Assembly: GCA_015178975.1 (NCBI GenBank)
Contig: WHVD01000181.1
Span: 93,352-157,351, forward strand
Source: Hysterangium stoloniferum
Taxonomy: Eukaryota; Basidiomycota; Agaricomycetes; Hysterangiales; Hysterangiaceae
DNA length: 64,000 nucleotides
Reading direction: 5' to 3'
Below, one piece after another: positions 34,051-44,284 of this stretch. The stretch's first letter is position 1. Each line of letters opens with the position of its first letter. Position numbers and translations under genes: made by a program. The notes beneath the pieces were generated by a model, which made no database searches, was not told where the DNA came from, and saw nothing but the letters and a program-made list of their open reading frames with translations.

Positions 34051-34177
34051 TTCGGAGGATGACTGACCACACTACCCCACCTACAACAACAAGTACCTCG
34101 GTGCTGATTGCCACAAAGGTTTTTTACTTCCTGACAATATTCACTTCTTCACAAGTGACCCTAACCAACGATGAAAA

Positions 34178-34612
34178 TTGCTGACTTCCATCAGGGTTTG
34201 GAGGGGGTATCGTCCAGCCAACCCTGTGATGCTGTCCAGCTCCACTCACCTCTCTCCACCTCCACCCGTTTCTTCCACACCCCCACTGCAGCACTTTACA
34301 CCCTCTTCAGAGCTGCCGGGAAGTCTTGAGCCATCCACCCACCCACCTCCTCTTCCCCCTATACCTTTACCCCTTCCCTCCACAGGACCTTCCCTAATAC
34401 CACCACCCTCACCCATGCTCAAGCCCTCTCCAGCACTGTGGCCAACTCCACCCCCCCGCATGTCACCTGACCCCTTTGTTGCCACCCGCTCTACCCTGAC
34501 ACCATTGTTCTCTATGGTGTCAGACACATCCCTTGTTCTCCTGCCAGATCGGAGTCCACCGCCTGCCTCTCCCTGCTCACCTTGCATTTCCCTGGGGAGT
34601 CCCATTCATTAA
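34178..34612 (+). CDS. Proline/serine-rich frame following the gypsy protease
   Basis: About 144 codons, over a third Pro or Ser, with P-P-P and S-P-P runs and no folded domain visible. There is no ATG start; the frame is open further upstream through a TGA at 34172 (likely former CGA). Its stop TAA at 34610 is one C-to-T change from CAA, after which the same frame enters the 319-residue frame at 34625. I read both as one former protein, probably disordered here. Confidence 0.4.
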   Translation: MLTSIRVWRGYRPANPVMLSSSTHLSPPPPVSSTPPLQHFTPSSELPGSLEPSTHPPPLPPIPLPLPSTGPSLIPPPSPMLKPSPALWPTPPPRMSPDPFVATRSTLTPLFSMVSDTSLVLLPDRSPPPASPCSPCISLGSPIH

Positions 34613-34624
34613 CCCAATATTACA

Positions 34625-35584
34625 TTGATGGATATTGATCACCCTATCCAGGAAGTCCTTGAGGTGCCTCCCTCAGTCATGGATGTCTTCGAGGAACCCC
34701 CCCCAGTCATGGAGGCCTTCAAGGAACCTCCCCCAGCCATGGAAGTCTTCAAGGAGCCTCCCCCCTTAAGTGAAAAGGCAAAGGGGAAGTGGAGGGCTGA
34801 TGTTCAGGCCAACGAGCCCCTTGCCATTGACCCCTTCCTGGCCGATCCTGTTTACAGCCCTCCACCGCAGCCACCTTCTCCCCCTCACTCTCAGGACATG
34901 GCCAACTTGGCTCATTTCTTACAGGCAGGTTGGATGTGCATGTCCATTAACTACCCCTCTGACATTTTCACTGTGGGATGCACGCTAACGCGACTGGGGC
35001 CAACCTTGTGGCAACCCCTTCTTACAGGGCATATCCAGGGGTATAGCGGGTCTCTCACACTGTCGGACCACATGAGTGCACTTTATTTACGCATCAATGA
35101 CCCTAAGGAACAGCTGCATTTAGCAGAGGACATTGAATGGGTTGAGCTCTTCATGTTTTGGTCCCTGCTCATTGACTCCACTTGTGTCCTTCCTGAGCAT
35201 GCACCGATCCACTCAGCTGTGGACCTAGTCGACCTGTTGGAGCATCTGTTGTCAGATTCCGACACCCCAGGAGGGTTTCCCTCTGGTGGAGATGCGAGCT
35301 GTGCACCACTTCCCACTCCTACCCCACCATCACTACACCCCCAGCTCCCTCTCATCGCCCACATTACAGACGCCTCTGCTGATCGTATTCACGCCATCAT
35401 TCAAACATGCCAAAAGGCATACAGTTATTGGGTGTCCTCAATTCAGAAGCTGGACGGATTGACATCTGCCAACAACATTTCGAAGCAGGAAGACATTGCC
35501 CTTTACTTTCACACCAAGCATCTCACCTGGGGAAACACTATCCTGCATCTTGGAAGTTCTTCGCAGGATGCATGGGGAGAGTGA
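34625..35584 (+). CDS. Unknown 319-residue protein with EEPPP repeats
   Basis: Longest open frame in the window and not interrupted. Residues 10-50 hold three or four repeats of the type F-K-E-P-P-P-A-M-E-V. Then S-E-K-A-K-G-K-W-R-A-D follows, a Pro-rich linker, and from about residue 95 a region that looks folded (F-L-Q-A-G-W-M-C-M-S-I-N, L-A-E-D-I-E-W-V-E-L-F-M-F-W). A second Pro-rich linker precedes a helical C-terminus with D-A-S-A-D-R-I-H-A-I-I. I do not recognise a family. It sits where pol would be in a gypsy element, in the same frame as the preceding Pro-rich region. It may be a captured host gene or an accessory protein of the element. Confidence 0.5.
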   Translation: MMDIDHPIQEVLEVPPSVMDVFEEPPPVMEAFKEPPPAMEVFKEPPPLSEKAKGKWRADVQANEPLAIDPFLADPVYSPPPQPPSPPHSQDMANLAHFLQAGWMCMSINYPSDIFTVGCTLTRLGPTLWQPLLTGHIQGYSGSLTLSDHMSALYLRINDPKEQLHLAEDIEWVELFMFWSLLIDSTCVLPEHAPIHSAVDLVDLLEHLLSDSDTPGGFPSGGDASCAPLPTPTPPSLHPQLPLIAHITDASADRIHAIIQTCQKAYSYWVSSIQKLDGLTSANNISKQEDIALYFHTKHLTWGNTILHLGSSSQDAWGE

Positions 35585-35599
35585 ATAGATTCCTTGGGA

Positions 35600-35860
35600 C
35601 TTTTTGCAGCTCTATTTGTCACTTTTGCAACTCTTTTTGCCACTTTTGCAACTCTTTTTGTGACTTTTTGCAACCTTTTGTGACCTTTTGTGACCTTTTG
35701 CAACCTTTTGCAACCTTTTTTGTGACTTTTTGCAATCTTTTGCAACCTTTTGTGACCTTTTGCAACCTTTTGCAACCTTTTTTGTGACATTTTGCAATCT
35801 TTTGCAACCTTCTGTGACCATTTGCGAGTCTTGTGCAGCCTGTGCAACTTTGTGTGACTA
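35600..35860 (+). repeat. Pyrimidine-rich satellite, units of about 11 bp
   Basis: Alternating TGCAACCTTT and TGTGACCTTT-type units fill the stretch directly after the stop of the 319-residue frame. Both strands stay open (a Gln-Pro-Phe-Val type repeat on one, a Lys-Gly-Cys-Lys type on the other), which is a by-product of the repeat and not evidence for a gene. Confidence 0.85.
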
Positions 35861-37554
35861 TTTAATTCCAGATGTAGGGTGGATGAATCAGGATGAATAC
35901 TTCAAGAGCTTGATTGGTAACGAAGGGGGAAGGGATCGCGGAGTAGGCGAGCGGTTGATATTCCAGACTTCAATGGGAATTGATCGTCCTGCAAGGGATA
36001 GGTGAGATTCATTATTTGTGGGCTGACAACTAAAATCAAGGATCAGAGGTCCCTCTCAATACTGCCAAGTTCGAGAGCGCGTCGTTGAATGGTCGGACGA
36101 TCTTTGAACAGGATGAGTGAAAGCCTGTTGGTATCAGCCTCAGTCGGTCAATAACAGACAGGACAAAATTATCCTTGTTGTAGATGATGGAGTATAGCGT
36201 TCTCTAAAAGGGATATATATATTAGGGCGGAGAAGCAAAATAAGAGATCTTGATTGAGGTGGATAGACAATAAGAGACCTTGATCGGGGTGGACAGACAA
36301 TGCGATTCATCGGTGGTGATATCAAAGGTATATGGGTATGATAAGCCGTCCAGTATGACAATGAGACCTGCATCGTGTGTCTATTCAGCTGGAACAGAGA
36401 GGGATACACGGGGCAGCGTTATTTCCCGTCGCATTACCCGATCGCGCCGGTGGCTGTTGAAGGCGCGTGGAGTAATAATCTTTCCAACGGAACCGTATTA
36501 TTCATAGTTACAGTGAGTCATGCTTACAAGGGTGCAATTGCTCAGCATTACGGGTGATCGTACGAATGGGCGTGCCGATAAGACATGAGTTTGGATGTTA
36601 GATGGGAAAGCTGGTGCGGCATCATGTTCTTCGGCAGCCAATCCGCGCAGCGTTCAAACATGGATAACAATGCGTCGTCGAGGATCCCTTTTTCCAGTTA
36701 ATGTTCGGTTGCTGTGCATCTCGTCAGCACTGTAGCAGCGGTCAACAGCCATTGGTGGTCGTTACCGGTGGAGTGGAAAGGGTAGAGTGTGGTCGACGTC
36801 AATGTCCATCATGATGAGTATTTATAATCAAAAACAACGTGAGCATCGTCTTCGCTGTCACGGTCGTCAGACGCCAACATAGGTGCACTGTTTGCACCTC
36901 TTGTCTCTTGATATTCTGCTGAGGTCCGATGGAATGGCCCAGTTTGGGCGGCCAGGTCATGGCGACAAGAGGCACAGCATCACGAGGCTTGTATAACAAC
37001 GGGGATGTGGGCTTTGGATCACTGTTGCATTGATCGAGTCGCAGAGCGTGCTGTGCGAATGTTCCGGAGGTGTGTAAAGCCTGTAGAGTATCTGTGGAAG
37101 AAAATGCGATATCTAAAGACCATGCCCATGTTTCATTAAAAAGGGAAGAGAAATGGAATGGATTATTTAGCCATAGCGGTCATGACGCCCTCTGGACAGT
37201 CCATTGACAGGGCGGCACAAGAATGGGCGAGTGTGTTCCGCTCTAGCAGTTGGGCTTTGAGCACAGGTCCCATCTATTTAGGATCAAAATGTGAATTAGA
37301 AGTGTATAAAGCCCTTACTGTTGAAATTTTCCACTTTATAATCCCACGCAGATGTGAAAAGGGTGGGAAGGGGCGGGACACATCGCCAAGGTTCGAATTG
37401 GAGTAGCACGATATACTTTCATCGTGGATGCTGGAGGTGTGCGAAGATCCTGTGATATGGTGTGTGGTGAGGACTTGAATTACGGCGCCTTACATGACTA
37501 TTGCGAAATGTAGTTGGGGGTTCAAATTCGAAATAGTGGAGATGGGGAATAGAG
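35861..37554. other. No gene recognised
   Basis: Mixed-composition sequence of 1.7 kb. Short frames at 36140-36409 (minus), 36280-36507 and 37158-37406 (plus) have no domain I can name. Composition near 36400-37050 is more gene-like (higher GC), so a decayed host gene is possible. Confidence 0.3.
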
Positions 37555-38575
37555 ATGGAGATTGGGAATGAGGTGGATAATTAAACGAGACAGATTATGG
37601 GGAGGAGAATGACTAGATATTAGATTGAGATGATGAATGTTCTTGCATAGATGTAGCATAGGAATACAATTGGAATTGGAATAAATTGACATGCAGAAAT
37701 CCTGTCCATTAGAGGTGGGAATGTGTTACTTGTCGGGAGTGAGCGGAATGTTGGAGGATTGTCGCAGGTTCGATTAGAGTGAAAATAAAACGAAAAAAAG
37801 GGGCCATATCCATGGCCCCATCATAACTTGGTACACAACCGACATTGGGGTCTGATAACCACGGCTGTCGTGGACAGCCGTGGACTAACAGATTAAAGAG
37901 CCTGAGACTGATGAGCAAGACACATATTAAGTGCCATGGACCAATAACTGAATCGGAGGATATCCCTAGTTGGAGGTTATCACCACCACCACAACCCAAA
38001 ATCACATTCCACTCCTCCCCATGGCAGGACGATAATCATGACTTTCATCCTGCATATCTCCCTCCCCATCTGATTCCGACTGCTCCTCTCGACAGCACCA
38101 GCAGAAGACTGAAAATCGCTCATGGCAGCCCAACAGCCCACAGCCTGCCGCGCAGGCATGTCTCAGAACTCTCATCCGAATGCCCGGCCTTGAACGCTCT
38201 TCCTCCCTCATCAGAGGAACCGAGTCAGACTGTGTGTCATCATCCCCACTCCCGTCTTCACGCAGTGGATCTCTGTCAGAAATACTATAGTACGTTTTCG
38301 GATGCATATAATACGCATCTAGCTGGTGCCATGTGTGGAAATAGCTGTTGTAGGAATTCAGCGAGAGGACGTGTGGGATAAAACATGCGATAGCAGGCTT
38401 TGTGACGTGGGCGCTTGTAGCACAGCGCACGGGAGGTTTATGGACAGGCAGGTGACAAACTACTCAGAGAGTAGGGAGGGAGTTATACTTTCACAAATGG
38501 GAAGTCCCGAGAGTTCGGACTTTTGATGGAAGTATTACACTGGCCGCATGGGGAGAAAACAGCAGTTTGTGCCTT
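37555..38575 (-). repeat. 1-kb inverted duplication, right copy
   Basis: Reverse complement of 6242-7275. Includes the same open frame (38002-38430), the two hairpins (37801-37820 and 37859-37883) and the same outer edges. Differences are mostly single substitutions and a few small indels. Confidence 0.85.
38002..38430 (-). CDS. Hypothetical acidic, Cys-containing protein (142 aa), right duplicate
   Basis: Partner of the frame at 6387-6821. It keeps Y-Y-M-H-P-K-T-Y-Y-S-I-S-D-R-D, the R-H-A-C-A-A-G-C-G motif and F-C-W-C-C, and stops at the same codon (TGA here, TAA there). The N-terminal 40 residues differ because of small indels. The opposite strand is also open for 178 codons (37845-38381), so the coding strand is uncertain. 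No function can be given. Confidence 0.35.
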   Translation of the reverse strand: MRCATSAHVTKPAIACFIPHVLSLNSYNSYFHTWHQLDAYYMHPKTYYSISDRDPLREDGSGDDDTQSDSVPLMREEERSRPGIRMRVLRHACAAGCGLLGCHERFSVFCWCCREEQSESDGEGDMQDESHDYRPAMGRSGM

Positions 38576-38782
38576 GAAACGAGTGTTAAGTGGATGGAAG
38601 GATGCAGTGGACGGCTACATATGGATTTTAACCCCCGTTCTATCTCGAACCAGCTCGTAAGGGTAATATTTCCGCACAGGAGCAGCAAGTGCGTGAAGCT
38701 GAAGCCGGGAAGGCATTTATAGCGCGAACGATTTGCTAAGAATTTTGATACATTATTGTAGGTTCTAGGAGCTCGCCAACAT

Positions 38783-39019
38783 ATGCATCAACAAATGCCG
38801 CTGTACATATTGGTCCAATCCCCCAGTTCGTTAGGTGCCACAATAGCAAGTAAGGCAAACATTTGGACATCCCCTAAGACAATCAACGTAAGCGTCGTCA
38901 GGACTCGCACAAATTCAACACACATCCAAAGACTCACTGTTAGGACGACGAGTATTGAAGAAGCAAGCGCTCGTGTGAAAAAGGTGAGACAGAATGTCTC
39001 GCAAATGAGGGTTCATTAG
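38783..39019 (+). CDS. Hypothetical small frame (78 aa)
   Basis: Frame with M-H-Q-Q-M-P-L-Y-I-L-V at the start and a charged end E-E-A-S-A-R-V-K-K-V-R-Q-N-V. No family recognised. It lies just before the HEAT-repeat relic on the same strand and could be an exon of it, but I see no repeat signature in it. Confidence 0.2.
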   Translation: MHQQMPLYILVQSPSSLGATIASKANIWTSPKTINVSVVRTRTNSTHIQRLTVRTTSIEEASARVKKVRQNVSQMRVH

Positions 39020-39039
39020 TGTTCAATCTCCTCTTGAAT

Positions 39040-40070
39040 GTACTTTTTTAAAACGCCTCTCCGCAATATCCACTACCGTCTCCTTCAACGCATCCCACAC
39101 CAGGTCTACCGACATGCTCACCATCTCCGCAAAATCCGCTACCGTCTCTTTCAACGCATCCCACACCATGTCTGTGACAGCCACATGACATCTTCTTCAG
39201 GAACTCTTCTCCTAACATTTATGACCGTCCGCTCCCCAACAGCCACAGGCCCCATGTTTGAGAGGCCCAAGCCTGATCAGCTGGATTCCCATACCATTGT
39301 CACACACTGCACCTTGCGCTGCAACCCTCCCCATGGTCGATACTGCCCTTCATCCAGCGCGCCAGTCATAGTCCTTCAACAGTGCAACAATGTCGGAAAT
39401 GACACCCGCAATGGCGGCTCGAAATTAGGCTGTGGTCAACTAGATTCCCCACCGGTATGGTCGGTGCCATTCCCAACATTGTTGCACTGTTAAAGGACTT
39501 GGACTGGGGCGTTCTATCAAGGGCACTATCAGTTCCTGGTGAAGGTTTCAGAGGAAGGTGCGGTGTGTCACAATGGGGTGGGAATCTAGCTGACATTTGG
39601 CCACAGATTTCGAGCTGCCATTGCGATTGTCATTCCCAACATTCTTGCACTGTTGACGGACTCTGACTCTGACGTTCTATCAAGCGCAGTACCTGGGGAA
39701 AATTCCAGAGCAAGGTGCAGTGTGTGACAATGGGATGGGAATCCAGTTGACATTTGACCACAGATGAATTTCGAGCTGCCATTGCGGTTGTCATTCCCGA
39801 CGTTGTTATACTGTTGAAGGACTCTGGCTCTGACGTTCGATCAAGTGCAGTATCACTCCTGGAAAATGTTTCAGAGCAAGGTGCCGTGTGTGACAATGGA
39901 AGGATATCCAGCTGACATTTGACCACAGCCTAATTTCGAGCCGCCATGTCATTTCCGACATTGCTGCACTGTTGAAGGACTTTGACTGGCGCGTTCGATC
40001 AAGTCCGATCTTCGGGTCTCTTTCCCAGGCAAGTGGTATAATCGGAAGTGCATTGGATTCTAAACCCGCC
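39040..40070 (+). pseudogene. HEAT/ARM-repeat protein relic
   Basis: A DNA repeat with a period of about 175 bp (three to four copies from 39450 to 40010) encodes the pattern F-R-A-A-I-A-V-V-I-P-D, I-L-L-K-D-S-G-S-D-V-R-S-S-A-V-S and E-Q-G-A. Earlier, a 64-bp unit is duplicated at 39058-39185. The I-P-x3-x-L-L-K-D-S-D-x-D-V-R-S-S-A core is the helix-turn-helix of a HEAT repeat, and large families of such proteins exist in Agaricomycetes. Each unit contains stops or frame changes, so no long protein results. Minus-strand frames here are shadows. Confidence 0.6.
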
Positions 40071-41189
40071 AACGACTGTAAATCGGTTAAGGATCCGATG
40101 AGTCATTGGCGGAGTTTATATCAAACAAGCCTCTACTGAGGATCCTAAAAGTCTTTGGAACAAGGGTTTTTCCCGGTGTATCTTACTGAAGACTTACTGA
40201 TAAAGTCAAATATTGAATTACGCGCCATTAATTTTTGATGGTCGGGTAAAATGGAATCGGATATAGTGGGAGCGGTGGAATGGTGCTACGTGCGTCCATC
40301 AAGTGGAGCCAGGGCTAGACACCCTACTTTCGCGAGATCCCTATTTACTAGTCGGTATAAAAGCTTACTATAGATCTAGAGAGTGTAGGAAGGCTAGGAA
40401 GTCTATATAGTGGGTGTAGACATTCCAAAATCTCTGATGTAGTGTGCTGTAGTGATGGCAAGGTGAAAGCTTTCTGCATGTGAGAACATGGTCAAACAGG
40501 AACACAATCTAAGTGATGTTCGTGTTTAATCAGTCATATGAAAATATCATACTAAAAGAATCATATACACTGGGAAAAAGCAGGCAGATAGTGGTGACGA
40601 TTGTTAGTATAGGTCATAACAGAGTTGGGTCACTCTGCTTTCCCATTGTATGTTAGTGGCATAAAGGAAGGTTGTTACAAAAGGAATTAGGGTAAGACAA
40701 GGGCTGCACTCCATTGTCTCCTTTGCTGCATATTGGACTCCACATATGACTGACCCTGGCATAGAATGGATTGATCATATTGTGCAGTGGTTCAATACTC
40801 AACAAAACACAATGGGACAAATTGTTGAGTCAGCTTATTGATGATGATTGGACGCTGGACTTACAAGTATTTGAATCTTGGCCATTGCACACTCGATGGT
40901 GCTTCCCACATCAATGGCACTGTCTGGCCCCGAGCCCTCCAGTGATGCATCTAATTCTTCAAATGACAAAGTTATTGAATATTTGAAGCTGTTTATTGAC
41001 ATCCTGAGTCTGGCAAGGTGTGCCAAAACATTACAAGCATAAGTCATACATCTCATAAAGGCATCACCTCTGCAACTCTCATCTGCTATCAATGAGCCAC
41101 CTTCCCTTTCTCCAACTAATTCACATTCATATTTTCCTTCATTTTAGGCTTTAGGCCATTAGGGCTGCATCTTATCCTACAACTACAGC
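40071..41189. other. No gene recognised
   Basis: AT-rich sequence between the HEAT relic and an LTR C fragment. Short frames (40771-40986 plus, 40835-41092 minus) show no domain. Confidence 0.3.
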
Positions 41190-41604
41190 AGGTTCATATA
41201 CAAGTATCAGGCATCTAGAAAATACTAACTAGGAGAAGGGCAGAAAATGGTATTAAGAATAAGCTTGACTAGGAATGGGAAGTTTATGATTAGTTTGGAG
41301 GCTGTGAGATAACCGAGAGTGGAATTATGGTAAAAGGAAATAGTTCGAGGGTTACAAGTATATATAGACATATGTGAAACATAGGATAAAATGGATCATC
41401 ATAATAAAAAGGGACGTATCAAAGTTTAACCAGATAGTACGAGTATATTTTGACATGGGCATAAATGGAGTTTGATCACTGCAGAAGGATACGTCAACTT
41501 CGGGAGGCCGATGGTTTCCGATGTGGTGACTTGAACAGTAACTTGAATTGTCGATAGGTGGCGATAACCTCAGGGACCGATAGGGTTGCGACACAGTCGT
41601 AACA
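41190..41604. mobile_element. LTR family C, 3' fragment
   Basis: Aligns with about 29215-29635 of LTR C copy 1, ending AGTCGTAACA at 41604. The first two thirds of the LTR, including the shared box and the minisatellite region, are missing. No target duplication. Confidence 0.8.
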
Positions 41605-42429
41605 CCATGCATGACAAAAATTATCGGCATTTCCTAAGATCAGGTGCATTAGCAAAACCAAACCGGTTCAATGTCTACCATACCTTGGTGTTCATGAAAA
41701 ATTGGAAGGTAGATAGTTTTACAATCAAATTGACAGAGATACCATGCAATTTTTGTTGGGAGTCATTCCACACAGAAGTTGGCATGGTCTCAATGCCCTT
41801 AATCTGGAGATGACAACAACAATTCTCAAAGCAGTCAGTTTGACCTTCATATACTAACTCCAAATGCAGGAAGGTGGGTTTCCTTACACTTTCAATAGAT
41901 TGCTTAAACTTAGCTAATTTCTATACTTTAAATATATTCAACTACCATCCCAGTTCTCAGCTGTCCTTGTAGTGCTATTGTTTTTCACAGCTCATTGTTA
42001 AGGGTGCACAGTGTAGGAGGAGGTGATTTATTGCACCACTTAATCAAGGATATAATATATGCCATGGTGGAGGAGTGAAGTGAGTTTGGCTAGTTTATAA
42101 TCAAATCAAGTGACAAATCCCCAATAGGTTTCTTCCATCTCGAGGTGGAAGTCATCAAGTGAACTATGGGGATGCAGAAGATGTGGCTGGATGGGATTGA
42201 AACACAAAATAAGATCTAGGCTCCTGCTAATGTTGAAGAGGAAGTGGTTGAAGGCAGTTGGTGTGGGAGTACACCTCTGGGCATCTGGGGGTGGGAGTTG
42301 TAGGTGCAGAATTTTCCATTCATTGAGAACCACTAGGTCCTCTGAGATTGCTATCCAGGCCTGTGATTTCTATGTCCAACACACACATATACAATTACTT
42401 CATCATTTTCAGCATGCTAGCATCACCTG
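41605..42429. other. No gene recognised
   Basis: Contains a 75-codon frame at 41586-41813 and others on both strands; none has a known motif. Confidence 0.3.
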
Positions 42430-42590
42430 CAAACCATAAAGTCTCCTCCCTCACATGCAAGCTGACCACCCAATCCTCACTTCTGGAAGGCTTACTGCAC
42501 TAATTTATGAACTAATGTCACATGATCAAAATCTCATTCTTGTATCATTCATTAATCAATTTGAATGGCTAAATTCTAAAATTTTTTTTT
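42430..42590 (+). repeat. Dispersed repeat, copy 1
   Basis: Matches the reverse complement of 48050-48230 at roughly 80 percent by eye, including CCCAATCCTCACTTC and TGAATGGCTAAATT. Ends in a T-run at 42580-42592, directly against zinc-finger copy X. Confidence 0.7.
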
Positions 42591-42591
42591 T

Positions 42592-43610
42592 TGGCATCTA
42601 ACGCGTGCCACTCGTCGGCCTCTCGGTGCGGGTTTCGGGCGCTTATTTAAATGGAGCACAACTGTTGGTGGCGCTTGAAGCCCTTAACTGACTCAGGCCA
42701 TGTGTTTGCAGTATGCACAAGGCCTTAGCTGCGCCGACCAGATACCGTTTTCTTCATGTATTGAATCAAAGTCTACACTTATTGTAAACTGAGGTACCCA
42801 AGCAGAGGAACGAGGAAGGACCAACCGTCAACCTGCGTCTAGCAATGTTCCCTCAAGCCAACCGAGGCGGCATCCAGTGGCTATAATGGCTTAGAAAGCG
42901 AGGAAGATAGCCCTGTAGCAAGCACGTTGAATAGGATTCAACCATAAGGTCAGGATATATGAAGGAAACGGAAAAAGAGGACAAAGCACTTGCCAACTCA
43001 TTGCAAGTTGGTACCGCCGAGCTTCTAATATTTGTATGTTTGATACCTTTTCCTTCATAGATATTCAATCATTCAATCAATTCACAGCCTGTCAGGCGGG
43101 TTTGTTTGGAGCGATTCTTCCCGCGTTCCTGATCGAAAGAAGGAAGGATTTGCAAGTGAATTCTACGTGACGTATTGCCCGGCTTTCTCGCCCACTTAGG
43201 ACTAGTACTCTCCGCAGGACTAAGCCCGCCACGCAACAGACCACCAAGCCTCATTCCCGAAAGGTTTCCAACTCAACACGTCTTTCAGCCTACAAGACTG
43301 GTCCGTTCAATTGCGGCAAATGCTCTACGTGCGAGATGACATGCTTGTATGTCTTCTCGCGTGGCGACCGGAAGGGTGAGACATGTGGCCGCCCCTTCGA
43401 AACTGCTCGTGCTTTGGACAAGCGGCGACACGAATGTTCGCATGCCATCCGGGAGTGGATATGGGTCGAAGACGGCACTATACCACTTGAGCAGGCTACG
43501 GGGTATGATGAGAAGAGTCATGCCATATATGCCCGTATGGAGATTGTGACACATTTTTCACGCGTTCAGACGCCATGATGCGCCACATGTACTCCTCATA
43601 AGCTGGAAGC
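42592..43610 (+). pseudogene. Zinc-finger-like gene copy X
   Basis: Plus-strand segment with an acidic exon-like stretch (A-A-S-S-G-Y-N-G-L-E-S-E-E-D-S, near 42870-42900). The main frame, entered after a TGA near 43170, reads T-G-P-F-N-C-G-K-C-S-T-C-E-M-T-C, then G-E-T-C-G-R-P-F-E-T-A-R-A-L-D-K-R-R-H-E-C and W-I-W-V-E-D-G-T-I-P-L-E-Q-A-T. The regularly spaced Cys and His suggest zinc binding, probably DNA or protein recognition, but I do not know the family. Copy Z shows further Y-K-C-P-Y-G-D-C-D. In X that part is altered and the frame stops at 43578. Confidence 0.5.
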
Positions 43611-43639
43611 GAGGATACCTGTATAATTCAATTTACCAG

Positions 43640-44215
43640 CACTTAAATCCCTCGCTTCCAGCTTATGAGGAGTACATATGGCGCATCATTCCGTCTGAAC
43701 GTGTGAACAATGTGTCACAATCTCCATACGGGCACATATGGCATGACTCTTCTCATCATACCACGTAGCCTGCTCGAGTGGTATAGTGCCGTCTTCGACC
43801 CATATCCACTCCCGGATGGCATGCAAACATTCGTGTCGCCGCTTGTCCAAAGCACGAGCAGTTTCGAAGGGGCGGCCACATGTCTCACCCTTCCGGTCGC
43901 CACGCGAGAAGACATACAAGCATGTCATCTCGCACGTAGAGCATTTGCCGCAATTGAACGGACCAGTCTTGTAGGCTGAAAGACGTGTTGAGTTGGAAAC
44001 CTTTCAGGAATGAGGCTTGGTGGTCTGTTGCGTGGCGGGCTTAGTCCTGCGGAGAGTACTAGTCCTAAGTGGGCGAGCAAGCCGGGCAATGCGTCACGTA
44101 GAATTCATTTGCAAATCCTTCCCTACTTTCGATCAGGAATGCGGTAAGAATCGCTCCAAACAAACCCGCCTGACAGGCTGTGAATTAATTGAATATCCAT
44201 GAAGAAAAACGTATC
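43640..44215 (-). pseudogene. Zinc-finger-like gene copy Y, inverted next to X
   Basis: Near-exact reverse complement of about 43060-43610 around a centre at 43628, so X and Y form a palindrome of roughly 1.1 kb. The same Cys-rich frame is present (43686-43928 and upstream). It lacks the first half of X (the acidic exon). The very high X-Y similarity points to a recent inverted duplication or gene conversion. Confidence 0.55.
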
Positions 44216-44284
44216 AAACATACAAATATTAGAAGCTCGGCGGTACCAGGATCGAAGGGACAGATCAGGGCCATATAGCTGTTC

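Noticed and set aside
34246..34605. Gly/Arg-rich minus-strand frame
   Set aside because: Complement of the Pro/Ser-rich frame; no independent support.
35509..35847. Lys/Gly/Cys-rich minus-strand frames
   Set aside because: They are the complement of the pyrimidine satellite and the end of the 319-residue frame; openness comes from the repeat.
37845..38381. 178-codon plus-strand frame in the right inverted-duplicate copy
   Set aside because: Not kept as one frame in the left copy, and it crosses the hairpins. Left as an uncertainty about the coding strand.
39366..40072. Minus-strand frames with repeated Thr-Leu-Asp-Arg-Thr-type units
   Set aside because: They are complements of the HEAT-repeat DNA units, whose plus-strand reading fits a known fold.
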